Shown: in pieces, positions 45,671-54,769 of the stretch
How positions within the stretch are numbered: the first letter of the stretch is position 1
Layout: each line of letters starts with the position of its first letter
NCBI RefSeq assembly: GCF_007828035.1
Contig: NZ_VITV01000002.1
Coordinates: 434,001 to 498,000 of the forward strand
Length of the DNA: 64,000 nt
Direction: 5' to 3'
Source of the DNA: Nitrospirillum amazonense
GTDB lineage: Bacteria > Pseudomonadota > Alphaproteobacteria > Azospirillales > Azospirillaceae
Notes under the pieces: generated by a model
Databases searched by the model: none
Seen by the model: the letters and a program-made list of their open reading frames with translations, nothing else
What the model was told of the DNA's origin: nothing
Translations under genes and position numbers: made by a program

Positions 45671-46820
45671 CGGCGTTTTCAGTGGGCAGCTGCCGGCGGC
45701 GCGTTTCCGGCGGCTGGTCAGCACGCCAGGCGGCGCCGGCGTCGGCGGTGGCAGTGTCCGGGATCACGCCCGCCAGGGTAAAGGCGTCGAAGACGAACGG
45801 CAGGCCGTCGCTGGCGGCGATATGCCCACCATCCCCCACCTGGAAATGCAGGTGCGGGGCGTCGGACTGACCGGAATTGCCCAGCCGGCCCAGCACCTCG
45901 CCCTTGCGCACGGCCTGGCCCGGCCGCACGGGGATGCTGCCCGGGATGAGATGGGCATAGAAGGCGTACGCCCCCCCTTTCATACGCAGGACCACCTGGT
46001 TGCCGGCAATGGTGTCCAGCGTGACCTTCTGCGCCGGCGGCTGGCCGGGCACGTTATCCGGAAACCCGTCGCGCACACTCTCGATGACGCCGTCGGCCAC
46101 GGCCAGCACCGCCTGGCCATAGCCGGGCCAGGACTCGTTGCGCGCCTGGTCGCCGCCGAACTCCCGCCCGTCCGCGGTCAGCCTCATGAAGTCGATGGCG
46201 TAGCGCTCTGGCACCCGCGCCTGCCCGTCCACCACCATCACGGTGGTCCGGTGTATAGAGGCGGCGGACAGGCCGTTGAAGGCCACCCATCCCGTGCCGG
46301 CGACGGGGGCGGAGACGACGACGGGCGGCGCCCGGCCCAGCGGGACGGCGACCGCCGTGTTCAGCGTGGTGTCGGGCAAGTCAGGCTTGAACGGCGCGAT
46401 GGTGAGCGCCAGCCGCAGATCCGCCACCTCGGCATCATCGCCAAGATGCACGTCGAACAGGGCGGCGGCGTAGGTATTGCCCTGTATGACCGTCACCGGC
46501 GGCTGGCCGTCACCGGGCGGACGGCCGGGCCGCGACAGCAGATCCGTCAGGGCCGCGCCCTCGAATCGCGCCAGGGCGGCCGGTTGTGCCACCGTGCCCA
46601 GCCGCACGGTCGCCAACGTCATGGGCACGGGGGAAAAGTTGCTGATCAGCGCCTCGAACACCAGATGGCGGCCGTCCGTGGCCGGCACCACGCTGGCCGG
46701 GCGCAGGATCCGGATGTCCAAGGGGGTGATGGAATGGGCATCCGGCTCCGCCCTGGCGCCGAAGGCGGCGGCCAGAACTCCGCTGGCGACAAGGACCTGG
46801 GCGAGACGGCGGCGAAGCAT
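45657..46820 (-). CDS. Secreted M23-like (LytM-fold) peptidase with altered zinc motif
   Basis: A 387-residue exported protein with a signal peptide ending in GARA. The first half is a beta-rich domain of unknown type. The C-terminal LytM fold is recognisable in VLAVADGVIESV, LRMKGGAYAFYAHLIPGSIPVRPGQAVRKGEVLGRLGNSGQSDAPHLHFQV. The HxH zinc motif (HLHF) is kept, but the first ligand motif HxxxD reads RYAID, with Arg for His. It may be a non-classical or inactive peptidase. The start at 46820 gives the signal peptide. Confidence 0.8.
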   Translation of the reverse strand: MLRRRLAQVLVASGVLAAAFGARAEPDAHSITPLDIRILRPASVVPATDGRHLVFEALISNFSPVPMTLATVRLGTVAQPAALARFEGAALTDLLSRPGRPPGDGQPPVTVIQGNTYAAALFDVHLGDDAEVADLRLALTIAPFKPDLPDTTLNTAVAVPLGRAPPVVVSAPVAGTGWVAFNGLSAASIHRTTVMVVDGQARVPERYAIDFMRLTADGREFGGDQARNESWPGYGQAVLAVADGVIESVRDGFPDNVPGQPPAQKVTLDTIAGNQVVLRMKGGAYAFYAHLIPGSIPVRPGQAVRKGEVLGRLGNSGQSDAPHLHFQVGDGGHIAASDGLPFVFDAFTLAGVIPDTATADAGAAWRADQPPETRRRQLPTENAVMGF

Positions 46821-46932
46821 GGCGGCCCCTGACGGTATGGAATATCCGCAGGATGCCGCACAACGCGTCGCCGTCAACCGCCTGTCGTCAATCGCCCGCG
46901 GTCAATCGTCCACCATCAAACGTCCGGAGGGC

Positions 46933-47652
46933 TCAGCCCAGCCGCTTCAGCATCTCCAGCGCGGCGGCCTTCTCGGCGGCGCGCTTGGACGGGCCGCTGG
47001 CAGCCTCGCTGCCCTTGCCCTGCACGGCCACGCGCACGGTGAACACCGGCTCATGGTCTAGGCCGGTGCGTCCCACCTGCTCATAGACCGGCAGGGGCAG
47101 GCCCCGGGCCAGCGCCCATTCCTGCAGGGCGGTCTTGGGTTCCACCGGTGGCAACTCGGCGGCGTCGATGCGGCCGGCCCAGTGCTTGCGAATGAACGCG
47201 CCGGCCACCTCCAGGCCGCCGTCCAGGTACAGGGCGCCGATCACCGCCTCGCAGGCGTCTGCCAGGATGGCGGGCTTGGTGCGGCCGCCCGCGTCCGCCT
47301 CGCCCGGGGCCAGGCGCAGGTAGCGGCCCAGATCCAAGCTTTCGGCCACGCCCGCCAGCGCTTCAGCCCGCACCAGGGCGGTGTGGCGCTTGGCCAGGCC
47401 GCCCTCATTCTCCTCGGGGAAGCGTTCCAGCAGCCACTGGGCGATCACCAGGCCCAGCACCCGGTCACCCAGGAACTCCAGCCGCTCATAATGCCCGGTG
47501 GCGGCGCGGGGCCCGCGGCCGATGCCGGCCACGCTGGGGTGGGTCACCGCCTCCAGCAGGTGGCGGGCCTCGGCGAAGGTGTGTCCCAGGGCCTCGGCCA
47601 GGGTGGCGATGTCGGCGCCGCCGGTGTCCAGCGGGCCAGCGGACGTGGCCAT
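46933..47652 (-). CDS. rnc: Ribonuclease III
   Basis: A 239-residue double-strand-specific RNase that processes rRNA precursors. The signature ERLEFLGDRVLG and the second acidic site DACEAVIGALYLDGG are intact, and the C-terminal dsRNA-binding domain ends with GSEAASGPSKRAAEKAAALEMLKRL. It lies 4 bp after lepB. Its usual downstream partner era is 6.5 kb away. Confidence 0.96.
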   Translation of the reverse strand: MATSAGPLDTGGADIATLAEALGHTFAEARHLLEAVTHPSVAGIGRGPRAATGHYERLEFLGDRVLGLVIAQWLLERFPEENEGGLAKRHTALVRAEALAGVAESLDLGRYLRLAPGEADAGGRTKPAILADACEAVIGALYLDGGLEVAGAFIRKHWAGRIDAAELPPVEPKTALQEWALARGLPLPVYEQVGRTGLDHEPVFTVRVAVQGKGSEAASGPSKRAAEKAAALEMLKRLG

Positions 47653-47656
47653 GGCG

Positions 47657-48433
47657 TCAGTGCGCCTTGCTGAAGATCTGGCCGAAGCGGATGGACGTCG
47701 GCCACTTCCAGAATTCCCAGAAGTGCACGCCCTCCTCCAGCGAGAAGAACTTGAACTGGGCCTTGCCCACCACGTTCTCCAGCGGGACGTAGCCGACGAC
47801 GTTCAGGACGCGGCTGTCCTGGCTGTTGTCGCGGTTGTCGCCCATGCAGAAGATGTGGCCCTCGGGCACGGTGTAGACGGGTGTGTTGTCCAGCCCGCCG
47901 TCATCGCCCATGATCTCGATGATGGTGTGCTTCACGCCGTTGGGCAGGGTCTCGATGTAGCGCGGCACGGCGCTCTGGCGGCCGAACGGCGTCTCCATGG
48001 TGTAATCCTCGACCCGCTCACGCTTTACCGGCTCGCCATTGATGTGCAGGATGCCGTCGATCATCTGGATGCGGTCGCCGGGCAGGCCGATCACGCGCTT
48101 GATGTAGTCCTGGCTGGTGTCCGTGGGCAGGCGGAAGACCACCACGTCCCCCCGCTCCGGCACGCTGCCGAAGATGCGGCCGTGAAACAGCGGCAGGCCC
48201 AGCGGCAGCGAGAAGCGGCTGTAGCCGTAGCTGAACTTGGACACGAAGACGTAGTCGCCGATGAGCAGCGTCGGGATCATGGAGCCCGAGGGGATGTTGA
48301 AGGGCTCGAACGCCACGGTCCGCACACCCAGCGCGATGATCAGGGCGTAGATGACCGTCCGCACCACGTCGCCCCAGCTTTCCGCCTGGGGCTGGGGGGC
48401 CGCGCGGCTGACGCGATCATTCTGCTGGCTCAT
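47657..48433 (-). CDS. lepB: Signal peptidase I
   Basis: A 258-residue membrane protease that removes Sec and Tat signal peptides. One N-terminal helix (VVRTVIYALIIALGVRTVAFEPF) leads to the catalytic Ser51 in PSGSMIPTL; the general base is Lys112 in YIKRVIGLPGD. The C-terminal GDNRDNSQDSR box is intact. The start at 48433 (MSQQNDR) is preferred to one at 48496 that would overlap acpS. Cotranscribed with rnc. Confidence 0.95.
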   Translation of the reverse strand: MSQQNDRVSRAAPQPQAESWGDVVRTVIYALIIALGVRTVAFEPFNIPSGSMIPTLLIGDYVFVSKFSYGYSRFSLPLGLPLFHGRIFGSVPERGDVVVFRLPTDTSQDYIKRVIGLPGDRIQMIDGILHINGEPVKRERVEDYTMETPFGRQSAVPRYIETLPNGVKHTIIEIMGDDGGLDNTPVYTVPEGHIFCMGDNRDNSQDSRVLNVVGYVPLENVVGKAQFKFFSLEEGVHFWEFWKWPTSIRFGQIFSKAH

Positions 48434-48492
48434 GGAACGAAACAACCTCAGTGAGAGTGGGTGGCACCGATCTAGCGGGCCCACCGGGATTT

Positions 48493-48960
48493 TCAAGCAA
48501 TACCGTTGGCGGCGTCGCCCGCCGGGGCCGGCGTGGCCGTGATGATGACGAAGGCCTCCGCCATGGGCGGCTCATCCGTCAGCGTCAGATGAATCTGCGC
48601 CACCATGCCCGGCGGCGTCATCGCCCGCAACCTCTCCAGGGCGCCGCCGGTGAGACATAGTGTCGGCTGGCCGCTCGGCAGGTTGATGACGCCCATGTCC
48701 TTGTGGAACACACCCTGCCGAAAACCCGTTCCCAGCGCCTTGGAACAGGCCTCCTTCGCGGCGTAGCGCTTGGCATAACTGGCGGCGCGGCCGTTGGATT
48801 TGGCGCGCCGGTCGGACCTCGCCTGTTCAATGTCGGTAAAGACCCGCTCGACGAAGCGCTGGCCGAAGCGCGCCAGGGTCTTCTCGATGCGGGTGATGTC
48901 GATCAGATCGTTGCCGATGCCCAGGATGACACTGCCGGGCTGAAAAGCGCCAAAGGACAT
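48493..48960 (-). CDS. acpS: Holo-[acyl-carrier-protein] synthase
   Basis: A 155-residue phosphopantetheinyl transferase that activates acyl carrier protein. The magnesium-binding [13 protein letters not shown] and [17 protein letters not shown] motifs are intact. The start at 48960 shares one base with the pdxJ stop, so translation is coupled. The C-terminal Ala-rich tail is slightly longer than in E. coli. Confidence 0.94.
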   Translation of the reverse strand: MSFGAFQPGSVILGIGNDLIDITRIEKTLARFGQRFVERVFTDIEQARSDRRAKSNGRAASYAKRYAAKEACSKALGTGFRQGVFHKDMGVINLPSGQPTLCLTGGALERLRAMTPPGMVAQIHLTLTDEPPMAEAFVIITATPAPAGDAANGIA

Positions 48961-49742
48961 TATGGCGCCACAGTGCCGGTAGAATGGGCGCCGGCGGGAC
49001 GGGCCTGGTCCATCAGCGCCCGCATCTGGCGGATGGCGGCCTCCAACCCGACGAACACCGCCTCGCCCACCAGGAAGTGGCCGATGTTCAGCTCCCGCAC
49101 CTGCGGCAGCGCCGCGACCGGCATCACGTTGTCGAAGCGCAGGCCGTGGCCCGCATGACATTCCAGGCCGATCTGGCCGGCATGGGCGGCGGCGGCGGTC
49201 AGGCGCGCCAATTCGGCCTCAAGCTCGGCGGCGTTCTCGGCATCGGCATAGCGGCCGGTATGCAGCTCGACCACTGGGGCGCCGATACGCTTGGCCGCGT
49301 CCAGCTGCGCCCGGTCCGGCGCTATGAACAGCGACACGCGCACGCCGGCGTCGTTCAGGCGGCCGACGATGGGGGCCAGGTGGTCATAGCCGCCCACCAC
49401 GTCCAGCCCGCCCTCGGTCGTCCGCTCCTGCCGGCGCTCCGGCACCAGGCAGGCGGCGTGCGGGCGGTGGCGCAGCGCGATGGCCAGCATCTCCTCCGTC
49501 GCCGCCATCTCCAGGTTCAGGGGCAGCGAGATTTCCGACATCAGCCGGTCGATATCGCTGTCGCGGATGTGGCGGCGGTCTTCGCGCAGATGGGCGGTGA
49601 TGCCGTCGGCACCGGCATCGGCCGCCAGGTGGGCGGCGCGCAGCACGTCGGGATGCACGCCGCCGCGGGCGTTGCGGATGGTGGCCACGTGGTCGATGTT
49701 GACGCCCAGGCGCAAGCGCTGGCTCTGGGTTTCAGACGTCAT
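48960..49742 (-). CDS. pdxJ: Pyridoxine 5'-phosphate synthase
   Basis: About 260 residues, a TIM-barrel enzyme that condenses aminoacetone phosphate with deoxyxylulose phosphate in vitamin B6 synthesis. Family stretches: [56 protein letters not shown] and [17 protein letters not shown]. The start at 49742 (MTSETQS) lies just after the DUF2062 gene stop; an ATG at 49769 overlaps that gene. Confidence 0.96.
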   Translation of the reverse strand: MTSETQSQRLRLGVNIDHVATIRNARGGVHPDVLRAAHLAADAGADGITAHLREDRRHIRDSDIDRLMSEISLPLNLEMAATEEMLAIALRHRPHAACLVPERRQERTTEGGLDVVGGYDHLAPIVGRLNDAGVRVSLFIAPDRAQLDAAKRIGAPVVELHTGRYADAENAAELEAELARLTAAAAHAGQIGLECHAGHGLRFDNVMPVAALPQVRELNIGHFLVGEAVFVGLEAAIRQMRALMDQARPAGAHSTGTVAP

Positions 49743-49743
49743 G

Positions 49744-50301
49744 TCAGTCTCCGGCCGGCTTGGGCTCATGGCCCAGAACCGGGTGATGATGGCTGGCGGC
49801 GATGCGGTGGTGCTTGTAGCGCGCGATCAGGGGGCGCAGCACCAGGAAAACCAGGGGCCAGGTCAGGGCGGCGGACAGGAAGCCGCCGACGGTCATGGGT
49901 GCCACCACCTGCCAGGCGCTGTGGCGCAGCACGCTCCACGACAGCTCCATGGGGCCGTGGCCGGGGTGCATGTGCAGGACGAAGCAGCCCAAACGGTAGG
50001 TGGCCAGCCAGATGAAGGGCCAGGTCACCGGGTTGCCGAACAGCGTGCCCAGCAGCGAGGCCGCGATGGAACCGCGCAGCAGCCAGGCCAGGCCGATGGA
50101 CAGGGGGAAGTGCACCCCCATGAAGGGCGTCATGGCCATGGCGACACCACTGGCGAACCCGGCGGAGATGCCATAGGGCGTGCCAGGCACGCGACCGATG
50201 CGGTGCATCCAATAGCGACCGGCGCGGCGCCAACCCATACGGGGCCACAAGGTCTGCTTCACGGCTTCGGCGAACGGCCTTTTTTCACGACGGCGGAACA
50301 T
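49744..50301 (-). CDS. DUF2062 membrane protein
   Basis: A 185-residue protein with a basic N-terminus and three likely membrane helices ([68 protein letters not shown]). The pattern P-x-x-I-A/S-x-G-x-A-x-G-x-x-x-x-x-x-P and [10 protein letters not shown] are typical of DUF2062. Function unknown. It sits between rsh and pdxJ, a place it often holds in alphaproteobacteria. Confidence 0.88.
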   Translation of the reverse strand: MFRRREKRPFAEAVKQTLWPRMGWRRAGRYWMHRIGRVPGTPYGISAGFASGVAMAMTPFMGVHFPLSIGLAWLLRGSIAASLLGTLFGNPVTWPFIWLATYRLGCFVLHMHPGHGPMELSWSVLRHSAWQVVAPMTVGGFLSAALTWPLVFLVLRPLIARYKHHRIAASHHHPVLGHEPKPAGD

Positions 50302-50510
50302 AAGCCTGCTGCCCCTGGGTGAGTCTCTGGGCGATGGGTGTCGGCCCCCCGACAAACTTGCACTGTTCTAGACCTGGGCACGGCGCCACGCCAGCGCCGT
50401 ATGACCTTCGTCTAGGCCGATCGTGCCGCACGCCCCGCGGACCGATCGGTTCCTCCCCTATGTCTATCCCTAGCACGCCATGCGGCGGCACGACGACTGA
50501 GGACACCGCG

Positions 50511-52691
50511 TCAGCGGCCCCGCGCCCGGTCAACGGAATTGATAACCGGCGTGGCCCGCAGCGCGGCGATGATATTGGTCAGATGTTTCACGTCATGCAC
50601 GTCGATATCGATCAACATCTCGAAAAAGTCGGTCGTGCGGTGGGTGATCTTCAGATTGGTGATGTTGCCGCCGTTCTTGCCGATCACCGTGGACACGGTG
50701 CCCAGGCTGCCCGGCTCGTTCGCCACCACCACGGTGATGCGGCCCACCTTCTCGTCCGCGCCGTCGGCCTCGTTGTCCCAGGAGACGTCGATCCACCGTT
50801 CCGGGCTGTCGTGGAAGCTTTCCAGCGTCTCGCAGTCGATGGTGTGGATGGTGACGCCCTTGCCGGTGGTGACGATGCCGACGATGCGGTCACCCGGCAG
50901 GGGGTGGCAGCAGCGGGCGTAATGCACGGCCATGCCCGGGATCAGGCCCTTGATGGGCAGCGGGCTGTCCTTGCCCTTGGGCTTGCTGGTCTTGCCGCGG
51001 GTCAGCTGGACGATCTTTTCGTCCGGCGTGATCTGCTGCACCACCTTGTGGCCGGGGAAGACGGCGTTGAACACGTCGCGGGCGCCGGCCAGGCCGGCAC
51101 CAATGGCGGCGATCAGGTCATCGGCGGACTGGTACTGGAAGATCTTGAGAACGCCTTCCAGCGCCTTGTCGGAATAGTCGTAGCCTTCCTGCCGGAAGAT
51201 CTTCTGCACCATGGCCCGGCCCAGCTCGATATGCTGGGCGCGCTGCTGGGTGCGGATGTAGCGGCGGATGCGGGCGCGGGCCTTGCCCGTGACGACGAAG
51301 TTTTCCCAGTCGGGCGACGGCGTCTGTGCCTTGCTGGTGACGACCTCGACCTGGTCGCCGTTCTGCAGCTGGCTGCGCAGCGGCTGGATGCGGCCGTTGA
51401 TCTTAGCGCCGACGCAGGTGTCGCCGATCTGGCTGTGCACGGCGTAGGCGAAGTCCACCGGCGTGGCGCCGCGCGGCAGCGCGATCAGGTCGCCCTTGGG
51501 CGTGAAGCAGAACACCTGGTCCTGGAACAGCTCCAGCTTGGTGTGCTCCAGAAACTCTTCCGGCCGGACCGCATGCTCCAGGATGTCCAGCAGCTCGCGC
51601 AGCCAGCGGTATTGCCGCCCCTCGGTCTTGGGCTGGCTGCTGCCGTCGGACTTGTAGGCCCAATGGGCGGCGACACCCAGTTCGGAAACCTCGTGCATCT
51701 CGGTGGTGCGGATCTGCACCTCGATGCGCTGGCGCTCCGGGCCGATGACGGTGGTGTGCAGCGAGCGGTAGCCGTTGGGCTTGGGTGTGGAGACGTAGTC
51801 CTTGAAGCGCCCCGGCACCACCGGATAGCGGGCGTGGATGACGCCCAGCGCCTGGTAGCACTGCTCGATGGATTCGACGGTGATGCGGAAGGCCATGACG
51901 TCGGACAGCTGCTCGAACGTCACGTTCTTGCGCTGCATCTTGCGCCAGATGGAATAGGGCGCCTTGCGCCGGCCCGACACGGTGGCCTGGGGCAGGCCGT
52001 TCTCGTGCAGGGTGTCCACCAGTTCGGTGATGATGCGGTCGACGCGGCCCGCACCCTGCTCTTCCAAATCCTGCAGGCGCTTAGTGATGCTGTCGTAGGC
52101 GTCCGGGTTCAGTTCCTTGAACGACAGCTCTTCCAGCTGGTCCTTCCAGCGCTGGATGCCGATGCGCTCGGCCAGAGGCGCGTAGATCTCCAGCGTCTCG
52201 CGGGCGATGCGCTTGCGCTTTTCCGGCTTGGACAGGTAGTGCAGCGTCTGCATGTTGTGCAGACGGTCGGCCAGCTTCACCAGCAGGACGCGGATGTCTT
52301 CCGACATCGCCAGCACCAGCTTGCGGAAGTTCTCCGCCTGCTTGGACTGGTCGCTTTCCAGGTTCTGCAGCTCGATGCGCGACAGCTTGGTCACGCCATC
52401 CACCAGGCGCGCGATTTCCGGCCCGAACAGGCGCTGCACCTCTTCCAAGGTGGTCAGCGTGTCCTCGACCGTGTCGTGCAGCAGGGCCGTGATGATGGAG
52501 GCGCCGTCCAGCTTCAGCTGGGTCAGCAGCCCCGCCACCTCCAGCGGGTGGGAAAAGTAGGGGTCGCCCGACGCGCGCTTCTGCGACCCGTGCGCCTTCA
52601 TGGAGAAGACGTAGGCGCGATTGAGCTTGTCCTCGTCCGCATTGGGATCGTAGGAGCGGACCCGCTCAACCAGTTCGTACTGGCGCATCAT
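50511..52691 (-). CDS. Bifunctional (p)ppGpp synthetase/hydrolase (Rsh)
   Basis: A 726-residue RelA/SpoT homologue. The HD hydrolase domain has HDTVED and the conserved surrounding helices, and the synthetase domain has GRRKAPYSIWRKM and YVSTPKPNGYRSLHTTVIGP. TGS (FCFTPKGDLIALPRGATPVDFAYAVHSQIGD) and C-terminal ACT domains follow. Both catalytic sites look intact, so it should make and degrade the stringent-response alarmone. The start is 52691 or 52688. It follows rpoZ, the usual order, and probably shares its promoter. Confidence 0.96.
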   Translation of the reverse strand: MMRQYELVERVRSYDPNADEDKLNRAYVFSMKAHGSQKRASGDPYFSHPLEVAGLLTQLKLDGASIITALLHDTVEDTLTTLEEVQRLFGPEIARLVDGVTKLSRIELQNLESDQSKQAENFRKLVLAMSEDIRVLLVKLADRLHNMQTLHYLSKPEKRKRIARETLEIYAPLAERIGIQRWKDQLEELSFKELNPDAYDSITKRLQDLEEQGAGRVDRIITELVDTLHENGLPQATVSGRRKAPYSIWRKMQRKNVTFEQLSDVMAFRITVESIEQCYQALGVIHARYPVVPGRFKDYVSTPKPNGYRSLHTTVIGPERQRIEVQIRTTEMHEVSELGVAAHWAYKSDGSSQPKTEGRQYRWLRELLDILEHAVRPEEFLEHTKLELFQDQVFCFTPKGDLIALPRGATPVDFAYAVHSQIGDTCVGAKINGRIQPLRSQLQNGDQVEVVTSKAQTPSPDWENFVVTGKARARIRRYIRTQQRAQHIELGRAMVQKIFRQEGYDYSDKALEGVLKIFQYQSADDLIAAIGAGLAGARDVFNAVFPGHKVVQQITPDEKIVQLTRGKTSKPKGKDSPLPIKGLIPGMAVHYARCCHPLPGDRIVGIVTTGKGVTIHTIDCETLESFHDSPERWIDVSWDNEADGADEKVGRITVVVANEPGSLGTVSTVIGKNGGNITNLKITHRTTDFFEMLIDIDVHDVKHLTNIIAALRATPVINSVDRARGR

Positions 52692-52826
52692 GGATGCCCT
52701 GCCCGGCCCCAGGCCTGTTGCGCGCGGCGATCCGCGGCGAGCGCGGCTTGTCCGTTCAGGGCGCTGTCCATGAAACAATAGCCAAGGGGGACGGGTCGCT
52801 TACCCACGGCCTGCCCCACCACCGGC

Positions 52827-53210
52827 TCAGAGGCCCTCGTCGTCGCCGAGGTCGTCACCCTGCGCCGCATCCTCGGCGGCATCCTCGCCACCCAGGTCGT
52901 CATCTTCACCGGCGGCGCCCTGCACGGCCCAAGCCTGCTCACCGGCCATCAGCTCGATGATATCTTCCTCGGGCTCGTCCTGCTCCTGGACGCGCTGGTG
53001 CCCCTTGATCAGGGAGTTCTTCAGGCTGTCCAGCACCACCGTCTCGTCCGCGATCTCGCGCAGGGCGACGACCGGGTTCTTGTCGTTGTCGCGATCGACC
53101 GACAGCGGCGCACCGGCCGCCACGTCCCGCGCCCGCTGGGCCGCCATCATCACCAGCTCGAACCGGTTCGGAACCTTCAGGACGCAATCTTCAACGGTAA
53201 CGCGGGCCAT
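52827..53210 (-). CDS. rpoZ: RNA polymerase omega subunit
   Basis: A 127-residue omega subunit. The core [56 protein letters not shown] is standard, followed by an acidic C-terminal tail ([26 protein letters not shown]), usual for Rhodospirillales. Omega aids polymerase assembly and, in some bacteria, ppGpp binding, which fits its place before rsh. GGAG precedes the ATG, and a clear promoter lies at 53273-53301. Confidence 0.96.
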   Translation of the reverse strand: MARVTVEDCVLKVPNRFELVMMAAQRARDVAAGAPLSVDRDNDKNPVVALREIADETVVLDSLKNSLIKGHQRVQEQDEPEEDIIELMAGEQAWAVQGAAGEDDDLGGEDAAEDAAQGDDLGDDEGL

Positions 53211-53272
53211 ACCTTGCTCACTCCAACAACGAAACGGGTGCCGGGAATAGGGGCACTGAACACCATCCCATA

Positions 53273-53301
53273 GTTATAAGGGCCTGTTTTCGCGGTTGCA
53301 A
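53273..53301 (-). promoter_or_regulatory. Promoter of the rpoZ-rsh operon
   Basis: On the minus strand TTGCAA (53296-53301) and TATAAC (53273-53278) are 17 bp apart, a near-ideal sigma-70 promoter 60 bp before the rpoZ ATG. Confidence 0.7.
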
Positions 53302-53379
53302 GGAAGGCGACACCCGATCCGCCGCATTCCTGCGTTTCGGTCGTGAAGAACGGCCGGGGGACGGGCCTGCCCCGCCCCT

Positions 53380-53871
53380 CTAGTCGTCGATGCGCTCCGT
53401 CACCTGGCCTGGCGGAAGGTCCGCCACCAGGCTTGCCACGTTCATCCCCGTCACCGGGTGCCGCCACCCGGGCGCCAGGTCGCGCAGCGGCAGCAGCACG
53501 AACGCACGCTGGTGCAGGCGGGGATGAGGCAGTACCGGTGCCTCATCCCGAACGTCGTCATGGTAGGCCAGCAGATCCAGGTCCAGCCCCCGCGCCTCGT
53601 TCACCTGGCGCCGCACCCGGCCGAACGCGGCCTCCACCCGATGCAGGACGGCCAGCAGCGCCGGGGCGTCCAGGTCCGTTTCCACCCGCACCACGCCATT
53701 GACGTACCAGGGCTGGTCGGACGCGGGCACCGGGGCGCTGCGGTACCATGGCGACACCGCCGCCACCGCCACTCCTTCGCCAGCCAGCGCTCGCATAGCC
53801 GCAGCAACCACATCGCGCGAGCCGCCGACGCCAGGAACCGACAGGTTCGACCCCACCCCCACCAGAATCAT
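53380..53871 (-). CDS. folK: 2-amino-4-hydroxy-6-hydroxymethyldihydropteridine pyrophosphokinase
   Basis: A 163-residue HPPK of folate synthesis, which transfers pyrophosphate from ATP to the pterin. The opening ILVGVGSNLS, the YRSAPV strand, DQPWYVNGVVRVET and the active-site box RGLDLDLLAYHD with HPRLHQRAFVLLPL are conserved. GAGGTGA precedes the ATG. It lies upstream of rpoZ but that gene has its own promoter. Confidence 0.94.
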   Translation of the reverse strand: MILVGVGSNLSVPGVGGSRDVVAAAMRALAGEGVAVAAVSPWYRSAPVPASDQPWYVNGVVRVETDLDAPALLAVLHRVEAAFGRVRRQVNEARGLDLDLLAYHDDVRDEAPVLPHPRLHQRAFVLLPLRDLAPGWRHPVTGMNVASLVADLPPGQVTERIDD

Positions 53872-53944
53872 TCACCTCACCCCTACTTCGCCCTTCCGGC
53901 GCGCATCGCGCGGGATGACGCCAGCATCTACCCTTAAGGCCTAA

Positions 53945-53972
53945 ATATCGTGCCCGCCCCCGGGGGCGATAT
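53945..53972. repeat. Interrupted inverted repeat upstream of the NYN gene
   Basis: ATATCG (53945-53950) and CGATAT (53967-53972) flank a GC palindrome (CCCCCGGGGG, 53957-53966). It lies in the otherwise AT-rich 270-bp region between folK and the NYN gene. Role unknown. Confidence 0.35.
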
Positions 53973-54143
53973 CCCCAGAAGGAGGATGCGACTTTAAATA
54001 CACCGGCTGCGACCATATCTTGCTTGAACGCGTTAACCCATTCACTTTATGTAGACGCTTGTCAGCGCGCTATAAAGACGGCACGCTACTGATAATTGAA
54101 TCCTCTGCATTACCCTCCCAAATGATATTTAAAGGAATATAAA

Positions 54144-54728
54144 ATGTTGCATTATCCCGAGGAACGGCTCGCCCTCTTCATCGATGGCGCCAATTTATTC
54201 GCCGCCGCGCGCGCCCTGAATTTCGATATCGATTATAAGCGTTTGTTGAATTTTTGTGGGAAGCGCGGGCGCCTGATCCGCGCCTTCTATTATACCGCGC
54301 TGGTTGAAGATCAGGAATATTCCCCAATTCGCCCGCTGGTCGATTGGCTGGACTATAATGGCTATACCATGGTCACGAAACCGACCAAGGAATATACCGA
54401 CGCGTCCGGCCGCCGGAAGATCAAGGGCAATATGGACATCGAACTGGCCATCGATGTCATGGAGATGGCGCAGCATTTGGACCACATCATGCTGTTCTCC
54501 GGCGATGGCGACTTCCGCCGCTTGGTGGAGGCGGTGCAGCGCAAGGGCGTGCGCGTCTCGGTGATCAGCACCGTGCGCTCCACCCCGCCCATGATCGCCG
54601 ACGAGTTGCGCCGCCAGGCCGACAACTTCATCGAGCTGATGGATCTGGCACCCGACATCGCCCGCGCCCATGCCCCTCGCCCGGCGGTGGAGCATGCCCA
54701 GAATCTCGACACCACGCCGGTGGAGTGA
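54144..54728 (+). CDS. NYN-domain (LabA/DUF88) putative nuclease
   Basis: A 194-residue PIN-like protein of the NYN family: ALFIDGANLFAAARALNFDIDYKRLLNF, then KGNMDIELAIDVMEMAQHLDHIMLFSGDGDFRRLVEAVQRKGVRVSVIS. The aspartates in FIDGAN, the D in MDIELAIDV and the SGDGDF pair are the expected metal ligands of an RNase-type active site. Such proteins are conserved in alphaproteobacteria; targets are unknown. AAGGA precedes the ATG. The first third of the gene and its upstream region are noticeably AT-richer than neighbours. Confidence 0.88.
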   Translation: MLHYPEERLALFIDGANLFAAARALNFDIDYKRLLNFCGKRGRLIRAFYYTALVEDQEYSPIRPLVDWLDYNGYTMVTKPTKEYTDASGRRKIKGNMDIELAIDVMEMAQHLDHIMLFSGDGDFRRLVEAVQRKGVRVSVISTVRSTPPMIADELRRQADNFIELMDLAPDIARAHAPRPAVEHAQNLDTTPVE

Positions 54729-54769
54729 TATCCGGCGCCCACACGACACGTAACGGGCGCCCTTATCCC

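Noticed and set aside
50319-52781. An 820-codon open frame antisense to the rsh gene
   Set aside because: Composition is typical of the opposite strand of a GC-rich gene; rsh has all its catalytic motifs.
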